Part shown: one piece after another, positions 14,036-14,668 of the stretch | Layout: every line of letters starts with the position of its first letter | Numbering within the stretch: position 1 is the stretch's first letter | Assembly: GCA_002083595.1 (NCBI GenBank) | Contig: MSXT01000056.1 | Location: 1 to 14,668 of the forward strand | Origin: Proteobacteria bacterium ST_bin16 | GTDB lineage: Bacteria; Pseudomonadota; Gammaproteobacteria; Burkholderiales; Nitrosomonadaceae | DNA: 14,668 nucleotides | Direction: 5' to 3' | The notes under the pieces: model-generated | The model's database searches: none | Told to the model about the DNA's origin: nothing | Seen by the model: only the letters and a program-made list of their open reading frames with translations | Made by a program: the position numbers and the translations under genes

Positions 14036-14668
14036 TTAGATAGCAGGCTGTTTTTCGCGTTTGCCCATTTGTACCGCCGCAGCAAGGTCGACAGCTACTA
14101 TCCTTGATACCCCTTGTTCTTGCATTGTAACTCCAATTAATCGCTGCGCCATTTCCATCGTGATTTTATTATGGCTGATGAATAGAAATTGCGTTTGTTT
14201 TGCCATGGTTTTCACCAGTTCGCAGAAACGGCTGGTGTTGCTGTCGTCCAGCGGAGCATCCACCTCATCCAACAAGCAGAAAGGCGCCGGATTGAGCCGG
14301 AATAGGGAGAAAATCAATGCCAAAGCCGTCAATGCTTTTTCTCCGCCGGATAATAATTGGATCGAGCTATTTTTTTTCCCCGGTGGTTGCGCGGTCAGCA
14401 ATAAGCCGGCATCTAAATTTTTATCATCGCAGAATTCGAGCCGGGCTTGTCCACCGGCGAATATAACCGGAAAAATCTCGCTTAAATAGGTATTTACTTG
14501 AGTGAATGTGTCTTGCAAACGTAATTCGGTTTCCCGGTCAATTTGCTGGATAGCGCTTTCCAAAGTTGCAATGGCTGCATTCAAATCCTGTAATTGCATC
14601 AGCAAACTGGATTCTCTGCTCCGGCCATTCTCGAGCTCCTCCAATGCGGCAAGATTCACGGCTCCCAG
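14036..14668 (-). CDS. smc: Chromosome segregation protein SMC, C-terminal part (runs off the window)
   Basis: The reading frame is open to the last base of the window, which gives L-G-A-V-N-L-A-A-L-E-E-L-E, the usual SMC sequence at the coiled-coil/head junction. The C-terminal ATPase head follows. F-T-Q-V-N-T-Y-L-S-E-I-F-P comes before the ABC signature L-L-S-G-G-E-K-A-L-T-A-L-A-L-I-F. The Walker B and D-loop region is F-C-L-L-D-E-V-D-A-P-L-D-D-S-N, and the switch His lies in F-L-F-I-S-H-N-K. SMC dimers organise and compact the chromosome. About 210 of the roughly 1,180 residues are visible. zipA begins 86 bases downstream on the same strand, so the two are probably in one transcript. Confidence 0.95.
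   Translation of the reverse strand: MGAVNLAALEELENGRSRESSLLMQLQDLNAAIATLESAIQQIDRETELRLQDTFTQVNTYLSEIFPVIFAGGQARLEFCDDKNLDAGLLLTAQPPGKKNSSIQLLSGGEKALTALALIFSLFRLNPAPFCLLDEVDAPLDDSNTSRFCELVKTMAKQTQFLFISHNKITMEMAQRLIGVTMQEQGVSRIVAVDLAAAVQMGKREKQPAI

Overview
The window looks like chromosome of a betaproteobacterium, most likely Nitrosomonas or a close relative. I infer this from the NrdB, FumC, ZipA and SMC proteins, the 6S RNA type, the high-GC core codon use and a 147-bp palindrome-ended repeat of a kind I associate with Nitrosomonas genomes. No search could be run, so the genus is an inference.

Bases 1-1383 are the end of a class Ia ribonucleotide reductase operon. The last codons of nrdA (ending C-E-S-C-Q) are followed by a degenerate copy of the repeat and then complete nrdB. 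Bases 1384-5363 form an AT-richer accessory island of small, potentially toxic or mobile genes: a DUF1883-TIR protein, a small conserved ORF whose 3' end runs into a GGGGTCAGACCCC palindrome, a vapB-vapC-RAYT cluster joined by one-base stop/start overlaps, and a mobile mystery protein A/B pair (Xre regulator plus Fic protein). The island closes with a second, near-perfect copy of the repeat directly at the Fic stop codon. The two repeat copies are in opposite orientation and bracket nrdB plus the island.

Bases 5460-8156 return to core metabolism: fumC, closely followed by an UMF1-type MFS transporter with a TTG start. Bases 8157-9879 hold a hairpin, a 51-codon lipoprotein gene not found by a length-limited ORF scan, a TauE/SafE transporter and an EVE-domain protein, all on the minus strand except the hairpin. 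A redoxin gene at 10040-10696 is on the plus strand.

Bases 10729-14668 are minus strand and carry cell-division and chromosome genes. In transcriptional order they are the C-terminal end of smc, zipA, a tandem CDGSH iron-sulfur protein, a ZapB-like coiled-coil gene (TIGR02449 type) overlapping zapA, the 6S RNA gene with a strong terminator, and a HAD phosphatase. No CRISPR array, tRNA or rRNA was seen, and no gene-free stretch exceeds 300 bases. The most interesting unit is the vapBC-RAYT cluster bracketed by REP-type sequences, followed by the orphan DUF1883-TIR gene and the inverted pair of palindrome-ended repeats.
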